Shown in pieces: positions 1-7,954 of a stretch of DNA of 64,000 nucleotides. The notes under the pieces were generated by a model, which was not told where the DNA came from, did no database searches, and saw only the letters and a list, made by a program, of their open reading frames with translations. The translations under genes were made by a program, and so were the position numbers. This stretch comes from Ventricola sp051883735 (lineage in GTDB: Bacteria; Bacillota; Clostridia; Christensenellales; Aristaeellaceae). Position 1 is the stretch's first letter. Each line of letters opens with the position of its first letter. The stretch covers positions 1 through 64,000 of the forward strand of contig JBJEUH010000142.1 of NCBI GenBank assembly GCA_051883735.1, in the 5' to 3' direction.

Positions 1-871
1 GCTCTACGACAAGAACAAGGCGATCAGCGCGGCGGAGCAGGCGACCTGGCGTCCGACGATCGTGTTCAACCAGATCAAGCAGCATCTGATCGGCGTGGGC
101 GAAGACTACAACATGACCTTTGAGGAAGAGAAGCTCAACAAGTGCGTCAAGCGCCTGATGGATATGGCGGTTGACTACAACCAGAGCGACTGGCTTCCCG
201 AGATCCGCACCATCCTGATGGAGGAGCTGGACATGCCGCGCGAGATGGTCTACCTGCAGATCGTCGCCGGCGATACCTACATCAAGCTGAACGAAATCAA
301 ATGGGGCGGTTCGGAGGCGATCATGGCCGCGGTCGGCCAGTCGATCACCTCCGTGACGCCGGTTGCGCTTGCGCGCTACGTGGCAGCCGTGGCCAACGGC
401 GGCTATGTCTACGATCTGCGTCTGGTCGATTCGATCATCTCGCCGGACGGCGAGGTGCTCAGCCAGAGCACGCCGATTCTCGCCTCCCAGATCGAGGGCG
501 ACAACGTGGAAGAATATCTCGCCTATATCCGCGAGGGCATGGGCGGCGTTGCGGAAGGCGACGGTACGGCGACGAAATTCTTCAACTCCAGCGAATATGC
601 GGAGGTTCAGAAGTACATCGCCGCGAAGACGGGCACGGCCGAAAAGACCACGATCGATCTGGAGAACAACGCGTGGATGGTGGCCTTTGCGCCGTATGAT
701 CCCGACGACCCGGACATCGATCCGGAGATCGCTATCTGCGTCTACATCCCGCATGGATACAGCGGTTCCATGTGCTCGCTGACCGTGCGCGATATCGTCA
801 AGTATCACCTTGAACACAGGCTGCTGGACAATGAGGACTTCATGGCGCCCTCCAATTCGCTGGCTTACTGA
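1..871 (+). CDS. mrdA: Penicillin-binding protein 2-type transpeptidase, C-terminal part
   Basis: The reading frame is open from base 2, so this is the 3' end of a gene that starts before the window; about 290 residues are visible. It belongs to the penicillin-binding transpeptidase fold: the KTG active-site triad is seen as AAKTGTAEKT near the end, followed by a typical beta-strand region (NAWMVAFAPYD). The SxxK and SxN motifs would lie upstream or in the early visible part. The gene is followed 24 bases later by a MinD-like gene and then rodA, which is the usual partner of class B PBP2 in side-wall elongation, so PBP2/MrdA is the best assignment. It would act at the outer face of the membrane, cross-linking peptidoglycan. 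The exact PBP subclass is inferred from neighbours. Confidence 0.85.
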   Translation, partial: LYDKNKAISAAEQATWRPTIVFNQIKQHLIGVGEDYNMTFEEEKLNKCVKRLMDMAVDYNQSDWLPEIRTILMEELDMPREMVYLQIVAGDTYIKLNEIKWGGSEAIMAAVGQSITSVTPVALARYVAAVANGGYVYDLRLVDSIISPDGEVLSQSTPILASQIEGDNVEEYLAYIREGMGGVAEGDGTATKFFNSSEYAEVQKYIAAKTGTAEKTTIDLENNAWMVAFAPYDPDDPDIDPEIAICVYIPHGYSGSMCSLTVRDIVKYHLEHRLLDNEDFMAPSNSLAY

Positions 872-895
872 TGATCCCGGACGGAGAGGATAACG

Positions 896-1606
896 ATGGG
901 TAGAATTTGGGCTGTGTGCTCCGGCAGCGGCGGCGTGGGCAAATCGATGATCGCGCTGTCGCTTGCCGCAGGCGCGGCCAAAGCGGGAAAGAAGACCATT
1001 CTGCTGGATACCTCCGGCATATCGCGCTGCTGCGATCTCATCCTTCAGATGGAAAGCGTTGTGACGTTGGACATGCTGGATGTGCTCCGCAATCAGGTGA
1101 GCATGGAATCCGCGCTGTACGAGGTTCCTCAGTATCCGGGGCTGCGCCTGGCCTGCGCGTCGCTCTATGACGACGTATCGGTCTGCGAGCTGTCCGGCAT
1201 GACGCTGGCGCTGAACGCGCTGTGCGACATCCTGGTCGTCGATCTGCCGACGGGCCAGGCGAATCTGGGCCGCGGCGTGATGCGCGCAGGGGATGAGCGG
1301 CTGCTGGTCACCCGGCCGGACGATGCGTCCATCCGCGCGGCGGAACGCCTGATGAGCAGGTATGCCGACCACCTCGCCGCAGACAGCCTGGTGATCAACC
1401 GCGTCAGCACAGAGCGCTTCAGAAAGAAGACGCAGCACGCGCAGAGCACCGTGGAGAATCTGCTGGACCGCGCGGCGATCGCCTGGATTCCGGAGGACGC
1501 GAGCATTCCGGCCAGCGCGCAGCGCGGACGGGCTGCGATCGAATGCGACGGGCCGGCCTGGACGGCGCTGAGCGGCCTGGTGAAGACGCTGCTGGGCGGC
1601 GCATAG
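896..1606 (+). CDS. Deviant MinD/ParA-like ATPase in the rod operon
   Basis: A 236-residue P-loop protein of the MinD/ParA superfamily. Visible elements are an N-terminal P-loop SGSGGVGKS (residues 8-16), a switch-like LLDT segment and a Walker B strand CDILVVDLPTG. The last 16 residues (AWTALSGLVKTLLGGA) could form a short amphipathic membrane-targeting helix as in MinD. The deviant Walker A of true MinD is GKGGVGKTT; here the first lysine is serine and TT is SM. The start ATG has GGAGAGG about six bases upstream. In many Clostridia minC, minD and sometimes minE sit between PBP2 and rodA; here only this gene remains. It may position division or elongation machinery, but classic Min oscillation or MinC recruitment is doubtful. 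Confidence 0.75.
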   Translation: MGRIWAVCSGSGGVGKSMIALSLAAGAAKAGKKTILLDTSGISRCCDLILQMESVVTLDMLDVLRNQVSMESALYEVPQYPGLRLACASLYDDVSVCELSGMTLALNALCDILVVDLPTGQANLGRGVMRAGDERLLVTRPDDASIRAAERLMSRYADHLAADSLVINRVSTERFRKKTQHAQSTVENLLDRAAIAWIPEDASIPASAQRGRAAIECDGPAWTALSGLVKTLLGGA

Positions 1607-1624
1607 ACAAAACGAGGAGAGATC

Positions 1625-2797
1625 ATGCGCAATTCGGACAACAACCGGCTTTCCAAGCCGCACTTTGACTGGCCGCTTCTGGTCGCCAGCTACTTGCTGG
1701 CGCTCTACGGCGTGCTGGCCATCACCATCGCCAACTACAACCCCAACCTCGGCGCGGACCGTTCCCTGCAGGAGCTGGTCATGGACGCCAACAACGGTCG
1801 TCTTCAGCTGATGTGGGTGGTCGTCAGCATGGTGGTTGTGGCGATGATGATGACGATCAAATACGACATCATCGGCCGTCTGTGGCCGGTCATCTACTTT
1901 GTCGATGTGCTCCTGCTCGGCCTGGTGCTGACGACCTCCAAGATCAACGGCGTTGCGGGCTGGTTCCAGTTCCTGGACCGCACGTTCCAGCCCTCGGAGC
2001 TGGCCAAGCTGGCGCTGATTATCACGCTGTCCAAAGCGCTGACGCGCTATCCGGACCGGCCGATTCCCAACTTCCGCTATTTCGTCTACATCTGCATGCA
2101 CTTCGGCATCCCCGCGCTGCTGATCGCCGCCCAGCCGGATATCGGCACGCTGATGGTCTTCTGCATCATCTTCGTCGCGCTGCTGTTCCTGTCCGGCTTT
2201 GAGCTGCGCTGGATGTTCCTGCTCGGCGGCCTGGCAATCGCGGCGCTCACGCCGGTCATCTTCTATCTGGCGTCAACGAACAACTTCCGCTGGCTGCGCC
2301 TGGTGGCGTTCATCAACCCGGAATCCGATCCCACGGGCAGTAGCTATCAGATCATCAACTCCAAGGTTACCGTCGGCTCCGGCGGCCTGTACGGAAAGGG
2401 CGCCTGGGCGGAGGGCACGCTGACGCACCTGAACTATGTGCCGGAAAACCACACGGACTTTATCTTCTCCGTCGTGGGCGAGACGCTCGGCTTTGTGGGC
2501 TCGCTCGTGCTGCTTGGGCTGTACGCCTTCGTGATTTACCGCATGCTGCTGCTGGCGTATCACACGAAGGACCGCTTCGGCCAGCTGATTATCATCGGCG
2601 TGATGGCCATGCTGCTCTTCCACGTGTTTGAAAACATCGGCATGTGCATCGGCGTGATGCCGATCACCGGCATTCCGCTGCCGTTTATCAGCTATGGAGG
2701 CACCAACCTCGTCGTGAACATGGCGGGCATCGGCCTGGTGCTGAACGTGACGGCGTACAAGAGCTCGATCAATCTGCACGAAAGCCAGCGATCGTGA
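1625..2797 (+). CDS. rodA: RodA/FtsW/SpoVE family glycosyltransferase
   Basis: A 390-residue polytopic membrane protein of the SEDS family, which polymerises lipid II into glycan strands with a class B PBP partner. Hydrophobic segments run the length of the protein. Family signatures include QPSELAKLALI, QPDIGTLMV, a long extracellular loop with GSGGLYGKG and PENHTDFIFSVVGE, and the C-terminal PLPFISYGGTN motif. Ten or so membrane spans fit the family. The adjacent PBP2 gene argues for RodA rather than FtsW or SpoVE. The ATG at 1625 follows a GGAGA ribosome site and the gene probably belongs to the same transcript as the two genes before it. Confidence 0.92.
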   Translation: MRNSDNNRLSKPHFDWPLLVASYLLALYGVLAITIANYNPNLGADRSLQELVMDANNGRLQLMWVVVSMVVVAMMMTIKYDIIGRLWPVIYFVDVLLLGLVLTTSKINGVAGWFQFLDRTFQPSELAKLALIITLSKALTRYPDRPIPNFRYFVYICMHFGIPALLIAAQPDIGTLMVFCIIFVALLFLSGFELRWMFLLGGLAIAALTPVIFYLASTNNFRWLRLVAFINPESDPTGSSYQIINSKVTVGSGGLYGKGAWAEGTLTHLNYVPENHTDFIFSVVGETLGFVGSLVLLGLYAFVIYRMLLLAYHTKDRFGQLIIIGVMAMLLFHVFENIGMCIGVMPITGIPLPFISYGGTNLVVNMAGIGLVLNVTAYKSSINLHESQRS

Positions 2798-2863
2798 TTC
2801 CCGGTTCTTCTCCCATGCGCCTGTGCATAGGCTTGTGCAGACAAGCGAAGGGGAGGAAGCCGT

Positions 2864-3499
2864 ATGAATCAGCCGACGAACAGAGTCGTTGTTGCGCAGA
2901 TGAAATCCCGCGAGCGCGGAACGTGGACACCGATAAAAAGGACAAGAAGAATAAACAAACGGCTGCTGAGAAACACTTCGGTCTTTGCGGCCGTTTCCTT
3001 ATGCCTGGGCGCGGGCGCGCTGTTTGCGCTGCGCAATCCGGGCGGCGTGCAGTCCGTCATGAGCCATGTGACGGCCGGATTTGAATATGACGACACGCTG
3101 GGCAGACTCCAGTTTGTCAGCAATCTTCTGCCTGAGAGCGCCATGGTGTTTCTGTCGGGCGGCGAAGAAACGCAGGAGCTCTCCGTTCCAACCAGCGCGC
3201 AGGTCTCCCATGCCTGGACACAGGAGGAGCCGTGGCTGGAATACGCCTGCATCGGCGATGTGCGCGCCTGTCAGGATGGGGAGATCATGACCATCGTGAA
3301 GAACCGGCAGGATGAATACACGGTGCGTGTGCTGCACAGGGACGGCTATGAATCCATTTACAGCGGGCTGAACGCCGTCCATCTGAGCGAGCAGGACACG
3401 GTCGCTTCCGGTCAGCAGATCGGCACGGCGGCAGGCTTCACCGCGTTTGAGCTGAGAAAAGACGGCCTGTCCGTGCTGCCCGTCTTTGCGGGCATCTGA
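2864..3499 (+). CDS. SpoIVFA-like protein with degenerate M23/LytM domain
   Basis: A 211-residue protein with a basic N-terminus, one membrane segment around residues 40-60 (TSVFAAVSLCLGAGALFAL) and a C-terminal domain that follows the LytM/M23 pattern (GDVRACQDGEIMTIV, RVLHRDGYESIYSGL, VASGQQIGTAAG). The catalytic HxH at the end of LytM enzymes is replaced by FTAFELRKDG, so it should not be an active endopeptidase. That matches SpoIVFA of Bacillus, which uses such a domain to hold the SpoIVFB protease in check during sporulation. The following gene is a SpoIVFB-like protease, overlapping or abutting this stop codon. Start ATG has GGGGAGG upstream. Confidence 0.75.
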   Translation: MNQPTNRVVVAQMKSRERGTWTPIKRTRRINKRLLRNTSVFAAVSLCLGAGALFALRNPGGVQSVMSHVTAGFEYDDTLGRLQFVSNLLPESAMVFLSGGEETQELSVPTSAQVSHAWTQEEPWLEYACIGDVRACQDGEIMTIVKNRQDEYTVRVLHRDGYESIYSGLNAVHLSEQDTVASGQQIGTAAGFTAFELRKDGLSVLPVFAGI

Positions 3500-3500
3500 C

Positions 3501-4382
3501 GTGAGCATCCGCATCCATCCTGCCTTCGCGCTGTATCTGCTGAGCATGGCCGCATTTTCGTCCTGGCAGATGACCCTGTGCGCCATGGGCGCGCTGCTCG
3601 TGCATGAGGCCGGACACTATGCGGCCGGCAGGCTGCTTGGCGAGCAGATTGCTCAGGTTGAGCTGACGCCGTTTGGCGGCGTGATGACCTATGCGCCGGG
3701 ACGGAGCCCCAGCAAGGGAATCAGGGGCGTGTGCGTGGCGGCGGCAGGACCGCTTGGCAACTACCTGGCGCTGCTGGCCGCTTCTTCGGCGCAGGGTCAG
3801 CGCCTGCTGGGAGCTGAGGGGACGCAGGCGTTCCTCATGGCGAATTTGGCCATGCTGTGCCTCAATCTGCTGCCTGTGCTGCCCCTTGACGGCGGCAATA
3901 TCGTGTTCAGCATCGGATACTATTTTCTTCCGGCGGCGCGCCTGATCGCGCTGCTGACCGCAAGCGGCATGCTGGCGGGACTGGGGTTTGCGGCGCTTGC
4001 GCTGTTCGGCCTTGTCTGGCTGGGGACGCTGAATTGCTCGCTGCTAATGATCGGCGGATACCTGATGCTCTGTGCCTGGCGCAGCCGGGCTGTGATGCTG
4101 GTGCAAAACCTCTATGCTGTCGTTCAGGAGCGGCAGGAGCGCACGGAAGAAATCCGCACGCTTCGGCTGTACCGCGTGCCGGGGGATATCCGCCTGCAGG
4201 CGCTCCTGGAGCCGATGGAGCGCGCTTCCTGCGCGGCATTCGTTTTTGAGGATGCGCAGGGTTTGCACGCGGTCGATGAAAGGGAACTTTGTCGGTTCCT
4301 GCTGGAGACGCCGTCGCTCACGCTGGAGCAGGCATGGGCCGGAAAACGGCAGGCAAGCGGCGCTTGGCAGAAAAAATCCTGA
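3501..4382 (+). CDS. spoIVFB: Site-2 intramembrane metalloprotease, SpoIVFB-like (M50)
   Basis: A 293-residue multi-spanning membrane protein. The zinc-binding HExxH is seen as LLVHEAGHYAAG and the distal ligand motif as NLLPVLPLDGGN, both diagnostic of the M50B family. The C-terminal 70 residues (from about EIRTLRLYRVPGDI) look like a CBS-type regulatory domain, as in Bacillus SpoIVFB, which cleaves pro-sigma-K in the mother cell. GTG at 3501 lies one base after the preceding stop, implying translational coupling; a TTG at 3486 would add five residues and cannot be excluded. The upstream SpoIVFA-like gene supports the assignment. Substrate identity is inferred. Confidence 0.85.
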   Translation: MSIRIHPAFALYLLSMAAFSSWQMTLCAMGALLVHEAGHYAAGRLLGEQIAQVELTPFGGVMTYAPGRSPSKGIRGVCVAAAGPLGNYLALLAASSAQGQRLLGAEGTQAFLMANLAMLCLNLLPVLPLDGGNIVFSIGYYFLPAARLIALLTASGMLAGLGFAALALFGLVWLGTLNCSLLMIGGYLMLCAWRSRAVMLVQNLYAVVQERQERTEEIRTLRLYRVPGDIRLQALLEPMERASCAAFVFEDAQGLHAVDERELCRFLLETPSLTLEQAWAGKRQASGAWQKKS

Positions 4383-4399
4383 ATGGGCGCGCTTTTTCC

Positions 4400-4428
4400 T
4401 TGAAACATCGCGTGCGGTGAGATACAAT
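4400..4428 (+). promoter_or_regulatory. Sigma-A promoter for the DEAD-box helicase
   Basis: TTGAAA at 4400-4405 and TACAAT at 4423-4428 are separated by 17 bases, and the next gene starts 35 bases downstream. The spacing and hexamers are near consensus. Confidence 0.7.
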
Positions 4429-4463
4429 AGGAAAGTAAAAATAAAGATAGTGAGGATACGGTT

Positions 4464-5657
4464 GTGAGCGATACACAGCAAATACAGCAGGAGCATCCGC
4501 TTGTCCGGATGGGCATCAGCGGCGAGGTGGTCAAAGCCTTTGACTGGATGGGGTTTACGAATCTGACCAGCATTCAGGAAAAATGCATTCCGCTGATGAT
4601 GGACGGACATGACATCATCGCGATTGCCCCGACCGGCACCGGCAAAACGCTGGGCTTTGGCATTCCGATGCTCGAATACGTCAATCTCGATGATCCCAGC
4701 GTGCAGGAGGTCGTGCTTGCGCCGACGCGCGAGCTTGCCCAGCAGATCGCCGATGAGCTGACGAACCTGGCGCATTATATCAAGGGTGTGAAGATCGCCG
4801 TCATTTATGGCGGCCAGCCGTTCGGCAAGCAGATGAACGCGCTCTCCCGCAAGCCGCAGATTCTGGTCGCGACGCCCGGACGGCTGCTCGATCACATGCA
4901 GCGCGGCAACATCAGGCTCTCCGGCGTGCACACGATGGTGCTTGATGAGGCGGACGAGATGCTCAAGATGGGCTTCATTCAGGACGTGGAAAAGGTCATT
5001 GAGAGCGCCGATCCCAACCGCCAGCTGGTGATGTTCAGCGCGACGACCAATCAGGACGTGCTGACGGTCTCCTGGAAATATCAGCACGATCCCATCGAGA
5101 TCGTCGTGCAGGCCGAAGCCGAGAACAAGCCGGACATCACGCAGTACGTCATCGAGTCCGATCAGAAGCAGAAGTACGAGCATCTGCTGTATCTGCTGGA
5201 TTCCGATCAGTACAAGCGCATGATGATCTTCTGCAACACGAAGGACATGACGGCGCGCCTGTGCGAGCGCCTCAAGAAGGCGGGGTACAGCGCGGAATGC
5301 CTGCACGGCGACGTGCGTCAGTCCCAGCGCGACAAGGTGATGGCCGGCTTCAGAAAGGGCCAGTTTGAAATCCTGGTCGCGACCGACGTGGCCGCCCGAG
5401 GCATCGATGTGGACGACGTGGAGGCGGTCTTCAATTACGATCTGCCGGACAAGCAGGAGTACTATGTGCACCGCATTGGCCGCACGGGCCGCGCCAAGCG
5501 CGCCGGTGTGAGCTTCTCGTTTGTCAGCTTCAGGGACAGCATCCGCATGGACGAGATCCGCAAGTACACGCATGTGGAGCCGATTCAACTGATCTTCGAC
5601 GAATTCGGAACGCTGTGCTACAAGGAAAGCGGCGAGCCGTTCCTGGAGAACCTCTGA
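4464..5657 (+). CDS. DEAD-box ATP-dependent RNA helicase
   Basis: A 397-residue RNA helicase with both RecA-like lobes: Q-motif region, Walker A APTGTGKT, PTREL, the DEAD box as VLDEADEM, SAT, and the second-lobe motifs ARGIDV and HRIGRTGRA. It is close to the minimal helicase core and lacks the long basic C-terminal tail of CshA or DeaD. Likely roles are RNA duplex unwinding in ribosome assembly or RNA decay. GTG start at 4464 has GAGGA at a good distance, and a dedicated sigma-A promoter sits upstream, so it is probably monocistronic. The subfamily (CshA, CshB, RhlE-like) cannot be settled by eye. Confidence 0.93.
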   Translation: MSDTQQIQQEHPLVRMGISGEVVKAFDWMGFTNLTSIQEKCIPLMMDGHDIIAIAPTGTGKTLGFGIPMLEYVNLDDPSVQEVVLAPTRELAQQIADELTNLAHYIKGVKIAVIYGGQPFGKQMNALSRKPQILVATPGRLLDHMQRGNIRLSGVHTMVLDEADEMLKMGFIQDVEKVIESADPNRQLVMFSATTNQDVLTVSWKYQHDPIEIVVQAEAENKPDITQYVIESDQKQKYEHLLYLLDSDQYKRMMIFCNTKDMTARLCERLKKAGYSAECLHGDVRQSQRDKVMAGFRKGQFEILVATDVAARGIDVDDVEAVFNYDLPDKQEYYVHRIGRTGRAKRAGVSFSFVSFRDSIRMDEIRKYTHVEPIQLIFDEFGTLCYKESGEPFLENL

Positions 5658-5869
5658 GCATTTTGCAGCCTGAAACCGCTGACGCCGCTTTGCGCGAGCA
5701 GCGGGATCAGGCTGTTTTCGCTGAGGAGCTCGCTTGAGATCAGCTTGATCTGCGACAGATCCGCCGTGCAGTCAAGGCGCTTGATCTGAGGAAGATTCTC
5801 CAGCAGGCCCTTCGCTTTTTCCAGGGCGGCTGCCTGTCCGTACAGCGTGAGCATCGCGCAGAATGTCAA
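5618..5869 (-). CDS. Small protein with possible HMA-like fold, function unknown
   Basis: A possible 83-residue protein on the minus strand, convergent with the helicase and overlapping its last 40 bases. TTG at 5869 is preceded by a GGGGGG run seven bases upstream, which is the reason for this start; an ATG at 5854 is an alternative. The pattern MLTLYG - helix - IKRLDCTADLSQIKLIS - helix - VSGFRL would fit a beta-alpha-beta-beta-alpha-beta ferredoxin-like or heavy-metal-associated fold, but there is no CxxC metal site. I do not recognise a family. If it is not a gene, 5658-5995 holds only the DUF1292 promoter. Confidence 0.45.
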   Translation of the reverse strand: MTFCAMLTLYGQAAALEKAKGLLENLPQIKRLDCTADLSQIKLISSELLSENSLIPLLAQSGVSGFRLQNAQRFSRNGSPLSL

Positions 5870-5911
5870 GCGGTTTCCCCCCTTAAAAAGCAGAAATTCA
5901 ATCAAAAAGGA

Positions 5912-5940
5912 TTGCGCATCAGTTTCTTTTATGATATGCT
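5912..5940 (+). promoter_or_regulatory. Sigma-A promoter for the DUF1292 gene
   Basis: TTGCGC at 5912-5917 and TATGCT at 5935-5940 with a 17-base spacer, 55 bases before the chosen start codon. Confidence 0.55.
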
Positions 5941-5995
5941 ATGGATAGATACAAAGAGACATTTGTATCGTATGACGAAAGCGAGGATATTAGTC

Positions 5996-6292
5996 ATGGA
6001 TGATATGGAAATGATGGAGAACGACAACATCATCGTGCTGACCGATGAGGACGGTGTGGACGTTGAGTTCGAGTTCTGCGCTTCTGTTGAGTACGAAGGC
6101 AATGAATATGTCGTCCTGCTTCCGACCGAGGATGACGACGGCGAAGTGGTGATTCTGCAGGTCATGGAAGACGAAGATGCGGCGGAAGATGACGAGGCGA
6201 CCTATGTCGGCGTGGACGACGAGGACGTGCTGCAGGCCGTGTTTGAGATCTTCAAGGAGCAGGCCGGCGACGAGTTCGACTTCGAGGAGTAA
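5996..6292 (+). CDS. DUF1292 (YrzB-like) acidic protein
   Basis: A 98-residue, very acidic protein (MDDMEMMENDNIIVLTDEDG, then EYEGNEYVVLLP and GEVVILQVMEDED). The pattern of a short beta-rich core between acidic stretches is that of the DUF1292/YrzB family, which is common in Firmicutes and has no established biochemical role. ATG at 5996 has GAGG about ten bases upstream; an in-frame ATG at 5972 lacks a ribosome site. The gene has its own promoter and a strong terminator, so it is monocistronic here rather than in the yrzL-yrrK-yrzB operon seen in Bacillus. Confidence 0.8.
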   Translation: MDDMEMMENDNIIVLTDEDGVDVEFEFCASVEYEGNEYVVLLPTEDDDGEVVILQVMEDEDAAEDDEATYVGVDDEDVLQAVFEIFKEQAGDEFDFEE

Positions 6293-6307
6293 TATACGTT
6301 AAAAAAG

Positions 6308-6356
6308 GCTCCGCCTGTCAGGCAGCTTGGGATGCTGCGGCAGGCGGAGCTTTTTC
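6308..6356 (+). terminator. Intrinsic terminator after the DUF1292 gene
   Basis: GCTCCGCCTG (6308-6317) pairs with CAGGCGGAGC (6341-6350), with an inner GCAGC/GCTGC stem, followed by TTTTT. Confidence 0.9.
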
Positions 6357-6386
6357 TGCTCTTTAGAAAATTGCGTGCAAAACCAT

Positions 6387-6944
6387 TCAGCGGATGAATT
6401 TGAGACGCGGCTTGATCTTGTTGACGTAGAGATAGACCATGGGGAACATCAGCCGGTCATACAGGAGCAGACAGGCGTTGAGCATCAGAATGAAGGCGAT
6501 CAGCAGAACCGTGCCCATCTGGGTGAATTCCTCCACGATGGCCGTCATGTTCATCAGCAGGCCGAGCAGCACATACATCAGCACGATGGCCACATTGAAC
6601 ACGAGCAGCTTGCAGGGCAGACGCAGGCGTTTGTTTTTCATGCGCTCGATTTCCCACTTGAGGATGGGATAGTAGCCCAGGAACAGGTAGAAGAAAGCGG
6701 CCTCCTTGTCGATGCCCAGCATCAGCGTGATCAGCGAAACGGCAGCGTACGCGGTCCACGCGGCTTTCCTGCCGTATTCCAGCAGAATGGGCAGCAGCAG
6801 GATGGCGCTCGCCATCGGCGCGCAATAGGTGGCGATGGGGATGAGGCCGCCGGTGAGCATCAGGGCGACGGACAGGGCGACCATGAGGCCGCAGAACGCG
6901 ATCTTGCCGCTTTGCCGGCGGCTGCTGCTTCGATTGTTGGCCAT
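6387..6944 (-). CDS. ECF transporter S component-like membrane protein
   Basis: A 185-residue protein with about five or six hydrophobic segments after a basic N-terminus (MANNRSSSRRQSGK). The start KIAFCGLMVALSVALMLTGG followed by a short polar loop and further helices is the typical opening of the substrate-binding S components of energy-coupling factor vitamin importers. Length also fits. The neighbouring gene on the same strand, thiT, is another S component, but this one has its own promoter and no riboswitch. Substrate is unknown. ATG at 6944 was chosen because AGGGAG lies nine bases upstream; a longer form from 6965 lacks support. Confidence 0.55.
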   Translation of the reverse strand: MANNRSSSRRQSGKIAFCGLMVALSVALMLTGGLIPIATYCAPMASAILLLPILLEYGRKAAWTAYAAVSLITLMLGIDKEAAFFYLFLGYYPILKWEIERMKNKRLRLPCKLLVFNVAIVLMYVLLGLLMNMTAIVEEFTQMGTVLLIAFILMLNACLLLYDRLMFPMVYLYVNKIKPRLKFIR

Positions 6945-6976
6945 GAGGCTTCTCTCCCTAAACACATGTTTGCCTT

Positions 6977-7005
6977 ATTATAGCACAGGGATGCTCAGCA
7001 GACAA
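6977..7005 (-). promoter_or_regulatory. Sigma-A promoter for the S component-like gene
   Basis: On the minus strand, TTGTCT (complement of 7000-7005) and TATAAT (complement of 6977-6982) are 17 bases apart. Confidence 0.7.
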
Positions 7006-7074
7006 TTGACCGGCAGAAAGCAGCTGCTGGCCGGATCTGCGCTTTCCGGCGCCCTGACTGCGTTCCCCAATGGA

Positions 7075-7113
7075 CAAAAAGAGAAGCAGCGGCCCGGTTC
7101 AGGCAGCTGCTTC
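7075..7113 (-). terminator. Intrinsic terminator after thiT
   Basis: On the minus strand GAAGCAGC and GCTGCTTC (complements of 7106-7113 and 7083-7090) pair and are followed by TCTTTTTG. Confidence 0.7.
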
Positions 7114-7127
7114 CATGATGATGCGGT

Positions 7128-7754
7128 TTACTTGCTCAGAGAGAGCTGGCGCGCGAGCCTGCGGATCTGCGGGATCATCGCGATGACCAGACAGATGATC
7201 GTCTCCGGGATGAGGTAGGTGCCGTTGTACACGGCGGAGTAGATCAGCACGTTCTGCTCTCCTGCGCCTTCGCCCCAGAAGAATACGCCGGTCAGGAACG
7301 CGCACAGGAAGCGCATGAAGGTGCCCAGCAGGATGCCGGCGATCATGCCCCACTGATCCGGCAGCTTGCGCGCGATGCCCGCGAAGCCCAGCATCGCAAA
7401 GGCGAGCGGGTAGTCCAGCAGGAACTGGATCGGATGGACGAACCAGCCGCCCTGCACGAACTGAAGCAAACCGTAGGCGAAGCCGATGGCCATGCCCGGG
7501 CCAACGCCGTAGGCATAGGCGAACATGAAGATGGGGAGCATGGAGGCGAGCGTCACGCTGCCGCCCTGCGGCATCTCGTAGAGCTTGACGTAGGAGAGGA
7601 TGAACGCGAGCGCAATGCACAGGGAGGCATTGGCCAGCATGCGCGTGGACCACTTCTTCTGATCGCGCGTCATGATGTAGAGCACGATGCCCAGAATGAC
7701 GAGACCGGCGAGGATGGCCCAGGTGGTGAGGCTGATTTCTGCAAATTCGAGCAT
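7128..7754 (-). CDS. thiT: Thiamine ECF transporter S component ThiT
   Basis: A 208-residue membrane protein with six predicted spans. It binds thiamine and docks onto the shared ECF energising module, which is not in this window. Family features are the AFILSYVKLYEMPQGGSVTLASMLPIF segment (residues about 50-76) that contributes to the thiamine site, and the GWFVHPIQFLLDYPLAF segment later. A TPP riboswitch with terminator and a perfect consensus promoter precede it on the same strand, which strongly supports thiamine as substrate and predicts repression when thiamine pyrophosphate is plentiful. An intrinsic terminator follows. Confidence 0.95.
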   Translation of the reverse strand: MLEFAEISLTTWAILAGLVILGIVLYIMTRDQKKWSTRMLANASLCIALAFILSYVKLYEMPQGGSVTLASMLPIFMFAYAYGVGPGMAIGFAYGLLQFVQGGWFVHPIQFLLDYPLAFAMLGFAGIARKLPDQWGMIAGILLGTFMRFLCAFLTGVFFWGEGAGEQNVLIYSAVYNGTYLIPETIICLVIAMIPQIRRLARQLSLSK

Positions 7755-7803
7755 GGGAAAGACCCCTTTCGTAAGATATCAATTCGCAGGCCGCCTGATT
7801 GTG

Positions 7804-7838
7804 AAAAAGGCCGCAGCTTTTAGAAAAGCCGCGGCCTT
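7804..7838 (-). terminator. Riboswitch expression-platform terminator
   Basis: On the minus strand AAGGCCGCGGCTTTT pairs with AAAAGCTGCGGCCTT across a short loop (one G-T pair), followed by a T run. It lies between the TPP aptamer and thiT. Confidence 0.85.
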
Positions 7839-7849
7839 GTCAAGCGAGA

Positions 7850-7938
7850 TACGTCGCTTCCCTACGGTAGGATTACCTACACAGGTTCAAAGGGACAGGC
7901 CCAAAGGCCATCTCAGCAGTCACGCGCCCCCAGCGGTC
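7850..7938 (-). promoter_or_regulatory. TPP riboswitch (THI element) for thiT
   Basis: Read on the minus strand, the conserved blocks are GGGGGCGCGTG, CTGAGATGG, CCCTTTGAACCTG, GGTAATCCTACCG and GTAGGGAAGC, in the order of the thiamine pyrophosphate aptamer. The CTGAGA and CCTTTGAACCTG blocks are diagnostic. A terminator follows, so TPP binding should cause premature termination before thiT. Confidence 0.95.
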
Positions 7939-7954
7939 ATTGAATTGTAAGCAC

